DNA from: VGTK01 sp046327915
GTDB taxonomy: Bacteria; Desulfobacterota; Binatia; UBA12015
NCBI GenBank assembly: GCA_046327915.1
Contig: JAXLXO010000002.1
Span: 372,001-436,000, forward strand
Direction: 5' to 3'
DNA: 64,000 bases
In this document: piece by piece, positions 25,565 through 35,400 of the stretch
Position numbering within the stretch: the first letter of the stretch is position 1
Layout of the letters: each line of letters begins with the position of its first letter
Notes under the pieces: generated by a model
Told to the model about the DNA's origin: nothing
Databases searched by the model: none
Seen by the model: the letters and a program-made list of their open reading frames with translations, nothing else
Made by a program: the position numbers and the translations under genes

Positions 25565-27589
25565 TCAGCGCTGCGCGCGCTCGGCGCGGTAGAGGACGAG
25601 GTCGAAGGAGCGGCGCCCGAGCGTCTCCGGACGGCGCTCGACGGTCGGCTCGAGGATGGTCGCCGGCCACGCGAAGGTCGCGACCTGCTGCAGCGTGAAG
25701 CCGTCGGGCAGCGTCGGCGCGACCGCGCGCGCGTCGACCGGTCCGTCCGCGGTCGCGAGCCCGCCCGACAGCACGTAGAGCGGACGGTCCTTCATCGCCG
25801 GCACGTCGAGGAAGCGCGCCAGCGCGGGCGTGAACCAGTCCTGCTCGCGTGCGACCAATGTCGTCGGGCCCTCGCCGAGCCACAGCGCCGGTGCCAGGTG
25901 CAGCCAGCCGAGCGGCTCCGCGAGGATCACGTACGCGTCCGGCGGCAGAGCGGCAGCGACGCGGCGCACGAGGTCGTCGCCGCCTGTCTGCACGCGGCGT
26001 CCGAGGACGGGTTGCACGCGCAGCGCGCCGAGCACGATGGTGAGGGCGACCAGCGCGATCGCGACGCGACGCTGGAGCGTCGCGCTCCCGGAGCGGCCCG
26101 GTGCCGGCGCGGACGCGGACGCGCGCAGCGGCGCGAGCGCGCGCACCGCGGCGAGCACCAGCACCGGCAGGACCACGGTGACCACGCGGCGCGACGCCCA
26201 CGGCTGCAGGTCGGTCACGCGCGCCTGCACCAGCTGATCGATCGCCTGCAGCACGAGCGCGATCTCGAGCCCGGACCAGCGTCGCTCGCGCAGCGCACCG
26301 AGCGCGATCGCGCAGACGGTCGTCCACGGCAAGTAGAGCAGCACCGAGCGCAGCGCTGCGAAGTGCTCGGGCAGGCCGTCGCGGTAGAGCAGCGCGAGCC
26401 ACGGCAGTGCGACGGCCGCGGCCGACCAGCGGCGCAGGAATCCCGGACGCGTGCGGTCGACGCGGCGTCCGATCCAGATCCACGCCGCGATCCCGACCAC
26501 CGCCGTGATCGGCAGCACGCGGTTGAGGATGAACCCGGTGGTGTAGCCGTTGTGGCCGGTCAGCGTGCTGACGAAGACGACGAAGGGCGCGTAGGCGAAG
26601 ATCGCCATCCTGAAGATGCGGTTCGCGTAGTCGGTGGGCACGACGAAGGCGTGCACCAGCGCGTGCGTCGACAGCAGCACGAACGGCAGCAGCGCGCCCT
26701 GCGGCAGCAGGCGGCGATCGCGCGGCAGCAGCGCGCGCGTCAGGAGCAGCGCCGGCACGAACACCCAGAACTGCTCGAGGCGCGCGAAGCCCGACACGCC
26801 GAGCGCCACGCCGCACAGGATCGCGGCCGTCCGTCGCGCGCGCGGCGCCTCCGCGACCTCCGCGAGCCGTCCCGCCGCGACGCCGGACCACACCAGCGCC
26901 TGCGCGAGGATCTCCGGCATCAGGTAGCGCGCGAACCAGTGCTCGGGCAGCAGCACGGCGAGCAGCAGCGGTGCCGCGACCGCCGCGAGCAGGCCCGCGT
27001 CGAGCAGCGCCAGCAGGCCGATCGCCCACCACGCGGTCGCGGCGAAGAGCGGCCCGAGCACCGCGATCGCGCGCTCGCCGCCGACGCGCTCCGCGATCGC
27101 CACCCAGACCGCGAGCAGATGCGAGAAGCTCGGGTACGCGACCGTTCCCGTCAGGTCGGGCAGCACGACGCCGCCGGGCAGCCGCGTCAGCGACATGCGC
27201 TGCGGGCTCAGGCTCGCACCGCCGAAGAGCTGCAGGCGCTCGTCTTCCGACAGGCTGGTGAAGCTGTCGTCGGGGATGCCGAGGCCGCCGCTCTTCGCGA
27301 GCCAGCGGCCGCTCGCGCGGTGGATGCTCGCGTCCTGGCTGAGCAGCGTCGTGTCCACCGTGGGCCACAGCGTCGCGGTGAGCGCGAGCGCCACCAGAGG
27401 CACCGCGACGCGTCCTCGCGACGCGACTAAGGGCGGCGCGCCGCGCAGCACGACGAGCACCACGGCCGCCGCCAGCGCGGCGGCCACGAGCACCGGAGCG
27501 ATCGTGAACACGCCCGCCTCGGCGAGCGTGATGCCGACCCACGACGCCGCGGCGAGGCTTGCCACCCAGGCGAGAAACAGGCGCTCCAT
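25565..27589 (-). CDS. Large polytopic GT-C-like membrane protein
   Basis: 674 residues from ATG 27589. Two helices at the N-terminus, an outer loop with Asp in LLSQDASIHRASGRWLA, and about ten further hydrophobic segments to about 480 precede a soluble tail. The layout fits the GT-C superfamily, with long outer loops after the first and seventh helices. No close family name can be given. It is convergent with the DPM-type synthase ending at 25527, with only 37 bases between the stops, and is the last gene of its strand block here. Its role as user of the polyprenyl-phosphate sugar made next door is inference. Confidence 0.75.
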   Translation of the reverse strand: MERLFLAWVASLAAASWVGITLAEAGVFTIAPVLVAAALAAAVVLVVLRGAPPLVASRGRVAVPLVALALTATLWPTVDTTLLSQDASIHRASGRWLAKSGGLGIPDDSFTSLSEDERLQLFGGASLSPQRMSLTRLPGGVVLPDLTGTVAYPSFSHLLAVWVAIAERVGGERAIAVLGPLFAATAWWAIGLLALLDAGLLAAVAAPLLLAVLLPEHWFARYLMPEILAQALVWSGVAAGRLAEVAEAPRARRTAAILCGVALGVSGFARLEQFWVFVPALLLTRALLPRDRRLLPQGALLPFVLLSTHALVHAFVVPTDYANRIFRMAIFAYAPFVVFVSTLTGHNGYTTGFILNRVLPITAVVGIAAWIWIGRRVDRTRPGFLRRWSAAAVALPWLALLYRDGLPEHFAALRSVLLYLPWTTVCAIALGALRERRWSGLEIALVLQAIDQLVQARVTDLQPWASRRVVTVVLPVLVLAAVRALAPLRASASAPAPGRSGSATLQRRVAIALVALTIVLGALRVQPVLGRRVQTGGDDLVRRVAAALPPDAYVILAEPLGWLHLAPALWLGEGPTTLVAREQDWFTPALARFLDVPAMKDRPLYVLSGGLATADGPVDARAVAPTLPDGFTLQQVATFAWPATILEPTVERRPETLGRRSFDLVLYRAERAQR

Positions 27590-27715
27590 CAGCCCCGCTT
27601 CCCATGACAGGAAAGCGTGCGGCGCGCCAAGGGCCGCAGCGTGCGCGGTGCCGTCGGGACGTCGCGCGGCGCCGCTCGCGGCGTGCGCTCGCGGCCGGTT
27701 ACGCCGGCGCCAACG

Positions 27716-28699
27716 TCAAGCGCCGCGGCGGGCGGCGGCGATGAAGGCGTTGCCGCGGTCGGGCACGGAGAAGTTCAGCGCGCCGAGCGGCGAGCGCGCG
27801 ACCGCCTGGCTCGCGGCACCGAGCGGACCGCCGAGCGCGCGGCCGAGCTGGTGGAAGAAGTTCCGCGCCGAGACCTCGCGTCCGAGGTGTCCGACCGACG
27901 ACGGCTCCTCGAAGCCGGTCGCGCGCAGCAGGTGGCCGAGGCTCGCGACGCTGAAGTACGTGAGGTGCTGCGGCGGGTCGTAGTAGTACCAGCCCGACCC
28001 GACCACGCGGCGCAGCAGCCCGCCGAGGTCCCCGGTCTCGGCGACCAGCAGACCGCCCGGTGCGAGCAGCGTACGGATGCGGCGCAGCGCGGCCGCGGGA
28101 TCCGCGAGGTGCTCGATCACGTCGAACATCGTGACCACGTCGAAGCTCGCGGGCTCGAGATCCGCCGTCTCGATGAGCCCCGTGCGCACCTCGACGCCGA
28201 GCTCGCGCGCGGCGAACGTAGCGCACGGCGGCACCGGCTCGAGGCCGATCGCATCGAAGCCCTCGGCGCGCGCCGCGGCGACGAAGAAGCCGTACGCGGC
28301 GCCGACGTCGAGCACGCGCGCGCCCGCACCGAGGCCCGCGATCCAGCGTGCGCGGCGTGCGAAGTTGGCGAGGATCAGCGGACGGTCCTGCAGGTAGCCG
28401 CCGTAGCCGCACTCGCCGGCGCCCGCGAAGTAGTCCTCGTCGTAGCGCGCCGGGTCGGGCACCGGGTCGGGCACGAAGTGGCAGCCGCACGCGGCGCAGG
28501 ACGCGATCACGAAGCCGCGCTTGACGAACTCCGCCCGCCCCGGCGCACCGCACGCACGGCAGCGCAGCGGCCCCGCGGCGGCGAGGGACTCTGCATCACC
28601 GCTCGCGGCCGCTCGGTCCGCGGCGGCGTCTCCGCGCCCGCGCGCGGCCTCGTCTGCGGATCCGACGAGCGCCGCACCCGGACCCGCTCGGGACGTCAT
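27716..28699 (-). CDS. Class I methyltransferase with N-terminal zinc-ribbon cysteines
   Basis: 327 residues from ATG 28699, which overlaps the preceding stop (ATGA). A low-complexity Ala-rich lead of about 40 residues is followed by paired cysteines (Cys47/50 and Cys68/71). A methyltransferase core comes next: VLDVGAAYGFFVA near 129-141 and FDVVTMFDVIEHLADP. The later SGWYYYDPPQHLTYFSV parallels WYYYAPPVHVNYF in the protein at 459-1358, marking the two as members of one subfamily. Similar enzymes methylate NDP-sugars or glycan intermediates; the substrate here is unknown. The Ala-rich lead could mean the true start lies slightly downstream. Confidence 0.85.
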   Translation of the reverse strand: MTSRAGPGAALVGSADEAARGRGDAAADRAAASGDAESLAAAGPLRCRACGAPGRAEFVKRGFVIASCAACGCHFVPDPVPDPARYDEDYFAGAGECGYGGYLQDRPLILANFARRARWIAGLGAGARVLDVGAAYGFFVAAARAEGFDAIGLEPVPPCATFAARELGVEVRTGLIETADLEPASFDVVTMFDVIEHLADPAAALRRIRTLLAPGGLLVAETGDLGGLLRRVVGSGWYYYDPPQHLTYFSVASLGHLLRATGFEEPSSVGHLGREVSARNFFHQLGRALGGPLGAASQAVARSPLGALNFSVPDRGNAFIAAARRGA

Positions 28700-30183
28700 C
28701 CGACCGCGTGCGCCGGCCGCGCCTCCGCGCGCCGCGCGACCGCGATCACCGACAGGCCGAACGGCAGGTTCAGCTTGCGCTCGAGGCGGTAGATCGGGAC
28801 GAGCCGGTTCGCGATGCGCGCCTGCATGCCGGGCACGCTGCGGCGCTTGAGGATGCGTCCGTTGAGCAGCCAGCCCGGGATCGACGTCGCGTTGACGTGG
28901 ATGTCGCTCTCGACCTCGAGTCCGCACTCGGCGAGCAGCCGGACGAGATCCTGGCGCTCGTAGCGGCGGTGATGTCCGATGGCCTCGTCGATCGTGCCGT
29001 AGAGGCGGCGGTGCGCGGGGACCAGCAGCAGCAGGCGTCCGCCCGGCTGCAGCAGCTCGCGCACGCGCTCGAGCGCGCCGCGGTCGTCTGCGATGTGCTC
29101 GAGCACGTTCAGGCAGATGATGGTGTCGAAGCGCTGCTCGGCGAGATCCGCCGGGATCGCCGCCGCGAGGTCGAAGGTCGTGACGTCGACGTTCGACGAG
29201 TTCTCGAAGCGGCGCCGCAGCAGCTCGACGTAGTCGGGGTCGACGTCGGTCGCGACCACGACGTCGCGGTCGCGCAGGAACTGCGTCAGGTTGCCGGTCC
29301 CGGCACCGACCTCGAGCACGCGCTGTCCGATCGCCGGCCTGATCTGCTCGAAGAGGAACGCGTTGTAGCGGTCGAGCGCGGCCATGCGGCGCAGGGTCGC
29401 GTGCAACGGATCGACCGCGCCGCGGTCGTCGGTGATCGCGCAGCGCAGCATCGTCCACACCGCCGAGACCGCGTCCTTCCAGCCGATCTTCTTGCCCTCG
29501 CTGTACGAGCGGCCGCTGTACGAGATCGGAACCTCGTAGATGCGGGCGCGCATGCGGGCGAGCTTCGCGGTGATCTCGGGCTCGATGCCGAAGCGGTTCG
29601 ACTGCAGCGTCATCGAGCGGACCATCTCCTTGCGGATGGCCTTGTAGCCGGTCTCCATGTCCGTGAGGTTCAGGTCACAGAGCATGTTCGACAGCGTGGT
29701 GAGCATCTTGTTGCCGAGCGAGTGCCAGAAGAACAGCACGCGGCGCGGATAGCCGGCGAAGCGGCTGCCGTAGACGGCGTCGGCGCGGCCGTCGTAGATC
29801 GGCGACATCAGCTTGTCGTAGTCGGCCGGGTCGTACTCGAGGTCGGCATCCTGGGTGAGGAAGACGTCGCAGGTCGCGGCCTCGAAGCCGGTGCGCAGCG
29901 CGGCCCCCTTGCCCTGGTTCACCTGGTGCTGCAGCAGAACGATGCGCGGCAGCGGACGGTTCGGGGAGCGCAGCGACGGCCAGCCCGCGGCCTGCTCCTC
30001 ACGCAGCACGTCGCCGGTGCCGTCCTTCGAGCAGTCGTCGACGACGACCAGCTCGTCGACCTCGGGCCGACTCGCGACGCGCTGCAGGATCTCGCGGATC
30101 GTGGCGCGCTCGTTGTACACCGGCACGATGACGCTCAACGTGACGCGTCTCGGGCCGCGGTTCGACCCCGGGGTGGTCTCCAT
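28696..30183 (-). CDS. Bifunctional protein: GT2 glycosyltransferase fused to SAM methyltransferase
   Basis: 495 residues from ATG 30183. Residues about 14-235 are a complete DPM-type GT2 domain: LSVIVPVYNERATI, VVVDDCSKDGTGD, QDADLEYDP (Asp112-Asp114) and GSRFAGYPRRVLFFWHSLGNK. Residues about 275-420 are a class I methyltransferase: RVLEVGAGTGNLTQFL (motif I 290-297) and FDTIICLNVLEHIADD. There is no frameshift or stop between them, and the linker is about 35 residues. GT2 domains of this exact type also occur alone, so the fusion suggests that transfer and methylation are sequential steps on one lipid-linked sugar. The downstream methyltransferase starts in its stop codon. Confidence 0.9.
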   Translation of the reverse strand: METTPGSNRGPRRVTLSVIVPVYNERATIREILQRVASRPEVDELVVVDDCSKDGTGDVLREEQAAGWPSLRSPNRPLPRIVLLQHQVNQGKGAALRTGFEAATCDVFLTQDADLEYDPADYDKLMSPIYDGRADAVYGSRFAGYPRRVLFFWHSLGNKMLTTLSNMLCDLNLTDMETGYKAIRKEMVRSMTLQSNRFGIEPEITAKLARMRARIYEVPISYSGRSYSEGKKIGWKDAVSAVWTMLRCAITDDRGAVDPLHATLRRMAALDRYNAFLFEQIRPAIGQRVLEVGAGTGNLTQFLRDRDVVVATDVDPDYVELLRRRFENSSNVDVTTFDLAAAIPADLAEQRFDTIICLNVLEHIADDRGALERVRELLQPGGRLLLLVPAHRRLYGTIDEAIGHHRRYERQDLVRLLAECGLEVESDIHVNATSIPGWLLNGRILKRRSVPGMQARIANRLVPIYRLERKLNLPFGLSVIAVARRAEARPAHAVG

Positions 30184-30201
30184 CGAAGGGAGAGAATCGC
30201 A

Positions 30202-30232
30202 CGCCGCGCCCGTCTCGTCGACGGGCGCGGCG
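30202..30232 (-). terminator. Strong hairpin after the amidohydrolase gene
   Basis: A perfect 13-bp inverted repeat (left arm 30202-30214, right arm 30220-30232) encloses a five-base loop. It lies 17 bases past the stop of the amidohydrolase read on the minus strand, and just before the start of the next minus-strand gene. There is no U-tract, so intrinsic termination is uncertain; it may also act as an mRNA-stabilising hairpin. Confidence 0.5.
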
Positions 30233-30248
30233 CGGATCGGGTCGGAAC

Positions 30249-31412
30249 TTAATCCAGCTTGTAGAGCTTTGCCGCGTTGCCCGCGCAGATCTTGTAGCGC
30301 TCCTCATCGGGAACGCCCGCGAACATCTCGTTCGCGATCTTGCGGGAGTACGGCCAGTCGGAGATGTGGTGCGGGTAGTCCGTCGACCACATCATGTTGT
30401 CGATGCCGATGTCGTGCCGGTTCCGGACGCCGTAGAAGTCCTGCACGAAGGTCAGCAGCCAGTTGCGGTGGAAGTACTCGCTCGGCAGCAGCTCGAGCTC
30501 GACCTTCGCCCAGTGACGGTTGCGCCACCAGCGGTCGTCCATCTGCTCGAGGAGCCACGGAATCCAGCCCGCGCCGGCCTCGACCGAGACGAACTTGAGG
30601 GTCGGGAAGCGGTCGAAGAGGCCCGACATGACGGTGTCGGCGATGATCGGCGGCATCGAGTCGATGCCCGCGATCGAGTACTTCGACACCGTCTGCTGGC
30701 CCGCGGTCAGGAGGCCCGTCGGCTCGAACTTGCCGGTCGTCGTGGTGGCGCCGGTCGCGGTCGCCTTCGACACCGTTCCGAGGTGGATCGAGCACGGCAT
30801 GTCGAGCTCGATCGCGACCTTCCAGAACTCGTCGTCCTCCTTCGAGAGCGACGGCGCACCGCACGGCCACGACGACAGGATCACGCCGCGCATGCCGAGC
30901 TCCTTCGCGCGCCGCATCTCCTTGATCGCCGCCTCGACGCCGAGGTTCGGCATCTGGGCGAGGCCGATCAGGCGCTTCTTGTCCGGCGCGGAGAACTCCT
31001 TCGCCATCCAGTTGTTGTAGGCCTGGATGCCGGCGAGGTGGAACTCGGCGTCGTCGTCGAGCATGTAGTGGCGCATCGTGCGCTGCGACGGGTAGAGGAC
31101 CTCGGCCGCGACACCGTCCTCGTCCTGCTCGATGAGGCGCGCGGCACCGTCGAAGGCGCCGGCGTTGATCTTGTCGTACTTGGCCCCCTCCCACTTGAAG
31201 GCTTCGTACGTGCGGCCGCGGTAGGTGGTCACCAGTCCGAGCGGCACCGGCTTGGGGGCCGAGCCGTACTGCCAGGCGTCGCCGCCCTCCGCGTCCTTGA
31301 CCAGCTTCGGCGCACGGTCGAGGAACTCCGGCTGCAGCCACTTCTTCCACAGATCCGGCGACTCGACGACGTGCGAGTCGGCCGAGATGAGCCGATTCGG
31401 ATCCTTTGCCAT
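30249..31412 (-). CDS. Metal-dependent amidohydrolase (amidohydrolase 2 family)
   Basis: 387 residues from ATG 31412, in a TIM-barrel hydrolase layout. ISADSHVVESPDLWKKW stands at the N-terminal metal site. CSIHLGTVSKA and FPTLKFVSVEAGAGWIPW are typical mid and late segments, and MMWSTDYPHHISDWP carries the late Asp/His. The family includes decarboxylases and hydrolases such as those acting on aminocarboxymuconate or aromatic acids; the exact reaction cannot be told. It does not obviously belong to glycan synthesis: it stands alone between a 175-base upstream gap and a strong hairpin at its end, so it is likely a single-gene unit. Confidence 0.88.
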   Translation of the reverse strand: MAKDPNRLISADSHVVESPDLWKKWLQPEFLDRAPKLVKDAEGGDAWQYGSAPKPVPLGLVTTYRGRTYEAFKWEGAKYDKINAGAFDGAARLIEQDEDGVAAEVLYPSQRTMRHYMLDDDAEFHLAGIQAYNNWMAKEFSAPDKKRLIGLAQMPNLGVEAAIKEMRRAKELGMRGVILSSWPCGAPSLSKEDDEFWKVAIELDMPCSIHLGTVSKATATGATTTTGKFEPTGLLTAGQQTVSKYSIAGIDSMPPIIADTVMSGLFDRFPTLKFVSVEAGAGWIPWLLEQMDDRWWRNRHWAKVELELLPSEYFHRNWLLTFVQDFYGVRNRHDIGIDNMMWSTDYPHHISDWPYSRKIANEMFAGVPDEERYKICAGNAAKLYKLD

Positions 31413-31566
31413 TTTCTCCCTCAGAGCTGCGGGCTACGTTTCGTGTACCAGACGCTACAGGCTTTCCGGAGGAATGCCAGTACGCCACCCGGGCGCGGCC
31501 TTCCGGGAGGCGCCTCGCCGGACGAACCAACGCTCGTTTGTCGCCCAGGGGGCTCGATCCGTCAAC

Positions 31567-31585
31567 CCCGCCTTTCGCGGGCGGG
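31567..31585 (-). terminator. Weak hairpin downstream of methyltransferase gene
   Basis: Arms of six bases (31567-31572 and 31580-31585) with a seven-base loop, immediately after the stop of the minus-strand gene at 31588. No U-tract follows. It may mark the end of the 39077-31588 gene chain but the support is modest. Confidence 0.3.
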
Positions 31586-31587
31586 CG

Positions 31588-32445
31588 TCAGCCCCGCCGC
31601 GCGATGGCGAGCAGGTCGATCCACTGCGGCGGCTCCGCGGTCGCGATCGAGAAGTCGCCCGTCGTCAGCTCGACGAGGGCCCTGCCCTGCGCCGCGACGC
31701 GCGAGCGCACCAGCAGCGCGAGGCGCGCGAAGGCCCACTTCACGAAGCGGTCGGGCAGCAGCTTCCTGAGCCCGAGCGGATCGAGGCGCAGGATCTTCTG
31801 CGCCTGCGCGCCGCGCGCGCGCTCGAACGCGTAGACGCGCTCGGTCCCGACGACGCCACGCACTTCCACGCTGGCGAAGAAGCGCTCGAGCAGCGCCTTC
31901 AGCTCCGGCGCCGTGTACTCGTGCACGTGGTACGGGTTCTCCGACACGCTGGCGAGGCGGTTCGGCGTGGTCAGGATCAGCACGCCGCCCGGCTTGACGC
32001 ACGCGGCGGCGGCCGAGAGGAACGGCGCCGGGTCGTCGAGGTGCTCGAGCACCTGGAAGTTGGTCACCACGTCGAACTCGCCGGGCGACTGCTTCGCGAG
32101 GTCGAGCAGGTTCACCGCCCGGTACTCGAGGTTCGCCGCCTGGTGGCGCGCACGCGCCAGCTCCAGCGCGGGCGCGTTGTAGTCGACGCCGACCACGCGC
32201 GCCGCGTGCCGCGCCATGAGCGCCGCGCCGTAGCCCTCGCCGCAGCCCGCCTCGAGCACGTTCTTCCCGGCGATGAACGGCTCCATCAGGTGGTAGGCGG
32301 CGAGGTGCCGCGCCATGTCGGGCGCGAAGCGCGCGTCCTCGGCGGCGAGCCGCTCGCCGGTGTACGCGGCGGGGGCACTCCATGCCGATGCGCGCGCCGC
32401 TTCCGCGGCACGGTCTGCACTGGTCGTCTGCTGCTGTCCGCTCAC
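31588..32445 (-). CDS. Class I SAM-dependent methyltransferase
   Basis: 285 residues from ATG 32445, overlapping the stop of the large GT-C gene (ATGA). Core: NVLEAGCGEGYGAALMARH as SAM loop, VVGVDYNAPAL, FDVVTNFQVLEHLDDP and GGVLILTTPNRLA. The C-terminal third has no recognised domain. Being the last gene of a tightly coupled chain (36721 to 31588) with a GT4 enzyme and a GT-C protein makes it a likely modifier of the same sugar chain. Confidence 0.88.
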   Translation of the reverse strand: MSGQQQTTSADRAAEAARASAWSAPAAYTGERLAAEDARFAPDMARHLAAYHLMEPFIAGKNVLEAGCGEGYGAALMARHAARVVGVDYNAPALELARARHQAANLEYRAVNLLDLAKQSPGEFDVVTNFQVLEHLDDPAPFLSAAAACVKPGGVLILTTPNRLASVSENPYHVHEYTAPELKALLERFFASVEVRGVVGTERVYAFERARGAQAQKILRLDPLGLRKLLPDRFVKWAFARLALLVRSRVAAQGRALVELTTGDFSIATAEPPQWIDLLAIARRG

Positions 32446-35400
32446 GATTCCTCCGCCTTCGCAGGCTGCGCACCGGTCGCGCCCTTCGGATCCGCGTTCT
32501 GCCTACCGGATGCGCGTGCGCGCTGCCCGAGCGCCCATTCCGCGGCGTGCTTGACGCGCGGGTCGCCGTCGTTCGCCACGCCCTCGACCGCGGCCCACGC
32601 CTCGCCCGGCTCGGCGAGGTAGGGGACCATCCACACGGCGGTCTCGCGCTCCTCGGAGCTGCCGTTCTTCATGCGCTCGATCACCATCGCGGTCGCCGCG
32701 GCGGGCGGTACGAGGCGCGGGTCGAGCACGATCGACGGCACGAACTGTCCCGGCAGCGTGCCCTCGTTCATCAGCTCGAAGAGCGTCGCGAGGCGCTCGT
32801 TCTCGCCCATCTGCACCAGCGCGTACGCCGCGAGCATCTTCCACCACGTGGTCTCGCGGCGGTCCCACGGACCGTCGATCTTCTGCTTCAGGTCGTCGCG
32901 GCGCGCGTGCGCGACGGCGAGCGCCGCGAGCGGCCCGATGCGCTGGCGCTCGGCGAAGTCGTCGCCGATGGGTGCGACGAGAGCGTCGCTCTGCAGCGTG
33001 TCGGGGAGCGTCACCAGCGGGCCGTCCGCCGGCTCGACCAGGTTGAAGCGCATCGACAGCTCGCGCGCGAGCAGGAAGTTGATCGAGCGCGCCGCCTCCC
33101 AGCGGATGCGGCCGTCGGAATTCAGGAACACGTCCTGCAGGTAGCCGAGGCTCGCGGGCGCGCCGTACTCGCCGAGCGTGCGCAGGAACAGCAGCCGTGC
33201 GCTGCGGTTGGTCGCGACGGCGCGCTCGACCGCCGGGTACCCGCCGGGATCGCGCGCCGCGACCGCGTCGATCGCGGCGGCGTACGCCTGCCGGATGCGC
33301 CGATCGACGTCGGCGAGCTGCGGCGCCGTGCCGGCGAGATCCTGCGCCGTGCCGCTCTCCGCGATGCGCCGCGCCGCGGCGAGCTCGCGCGCGTACTCGC
33401 CGTGCGCGAAGGTGTCGTCGAGCGTCGCGCCGACGATCTCGGGCGTGCGCCAGTCCGGGTGCTTCTCCAGCAGGTCGCGCCGCGCGAGCACGTCGTAGCG
33501 TCCGATGCGGCGCACCAGCGCGTAGTTCTTCTGCACGTAGTCGCGCAGGATGAAGTAGTACGACGGCGACGCGCTGAAGTAGCCGAGACGATCGTTGAGC
33601 GTGACGAAGAGCGGCGGACGCGTGCGCTCCATCGCCGCCACCATCGCCGCCTCGTCGGCGTGCGACGGACGCCCCGTGAACCAGTAGTCGTGCGGCACGG
33701 GCGTCGCGCGGTCGGTGAGGAACGGCACCATCGCCAGCGCCGGGAAGACGAAGATCGGCTCGTCGGGACGCGTCTCCCGTGCAACGAAGTCGGCAACCGC
33801 GCGCAGCTCGCGCAGATCGCGGTCGCGGTCCTCCTCGAGCACGACCGGCATCGCCGTCTGCGCGAGCGGCGTCGTGCCGCGCACCGCGACGTCCGGCGTG
33901 AGGCGCACGCGCGCGTCGAGGAACGGCAGCGCGCGCACCGCCAGCGCGAACACGATCGGGGCGCACGCGACCACGCGCACCAGCGCGAGCGCGCGCCGCG
34001 AGCGCGCGTCATCCCATCCATTGAAGCCGCGCAGCTCCTCCACCCACCAGCGCTCGAAGCGTGCGAGTCCGCCCGCCGCCACGACGAGCGCCGACGGCAT
34101 GCTGATCACCACGTGCATGAAGTCGATGCGCGGGTAGAGCTGCAGGAAGAGCAGCAGCGCGTAGATCAGCGACACCATGGTCACCGCGAGGCCGCGCGGC
34201 AGCATGCCGTCGGGCGCGCGCTCGACGTCGCGCATCTGCCACAGCACGGCGAGCGTCGCGGCCCACAGCAGGAGCGGGATCAGGTGGAAGCTCAGCACCT
34301 CCAGCTGCATCAGGATCGACACGCCGAGGCCTTCCGGCGCGAGCCCGAACTGCGTGAACGCGACCGTGCCGGCGACCACCAGCACGAGACCGAGCGCCAC
34401 CAGCGCGCGCGTCCCGAGCACGCCGCGCGCGATCAGGCGCGGCAGCGCGACCCCGAACCCGAGCAGGCAGAGCACGGCGACGCCCCACTCGCTCGGACGC
34501 GGGAAGTACAGCAGGTAGATGCGCTCGACGCCGGCGCCGAGCAGCAGGACCTCCTCGGCGAAGCGTCCGACACCGAGCCGCGGCAGGAAGTACGCGAGCC
34601 ACGCCGCGCACACCACGACGAAGCCGGCGAGCAGCGCCGCCGCATCGGCGAGCCCGGCGCCGATCGAGCGCTCCTCGCCCGGAGGGACGTGCTTGACGCG
34701 CATCCAGATGCCGCCGACCAGGAGTGCGAGCAGCGGGCCGCCGAGCAGCGCGAACTGCGGCGTGATCACGTCGAAGGTGAGCGTCGCGGCGACCGCGACG
34801 CAGGCGATCGCGAGCACGAGGATCTCGAGCGCGCGTCCGACGACGCCGCGCAGCTGCGCGCTCGCGAGCAGCTGCGCCAGCACCGCCGCGCCGAGCGCCA
34901 GGATGCCGGTGTTCGGCTTGAACGAGAACGCGAGGCCCGCGAGCGCTCCGGCCGCGACGAGCCACGCGCGGCTCGCGTTCTCGACCGCCTTCACCGAGGC
35001 GAGCTGCGCCGCCATCCACGCGGCGATCGCGTACCAGGCGGGGTACGGGATGTTGAACGACGCGAACTGGCCCTGGAAGAAGGGCATGAAGACCGCGTAC
35101 GACAGCGCGGCCAGCGCGGACTCCGCGACCGGTGCCACGCGCAGCGCGAGGCGGAAGGTCAGCATCACCGCGAGCGCGTTGACGCCGGCGAGCACGATGC
35201 GGATCGGCATCACCGACACGCCGAAGGTCTCGAACAGCCACGCGTTCAGATAGAAGACTGCGGGCGTGTAGCCGGTGTGGAAGTCGAGGTACGGGCGCTC
35301 GCCGCGGTGCGTGCGCAGGATCTGGTAGAGGACCGTGCCCTCGTCCTCGAGGTTGTAGCCGTAGCCCGCGAAGAGCAGGAACAGCAGCAGCACCGCGCCG

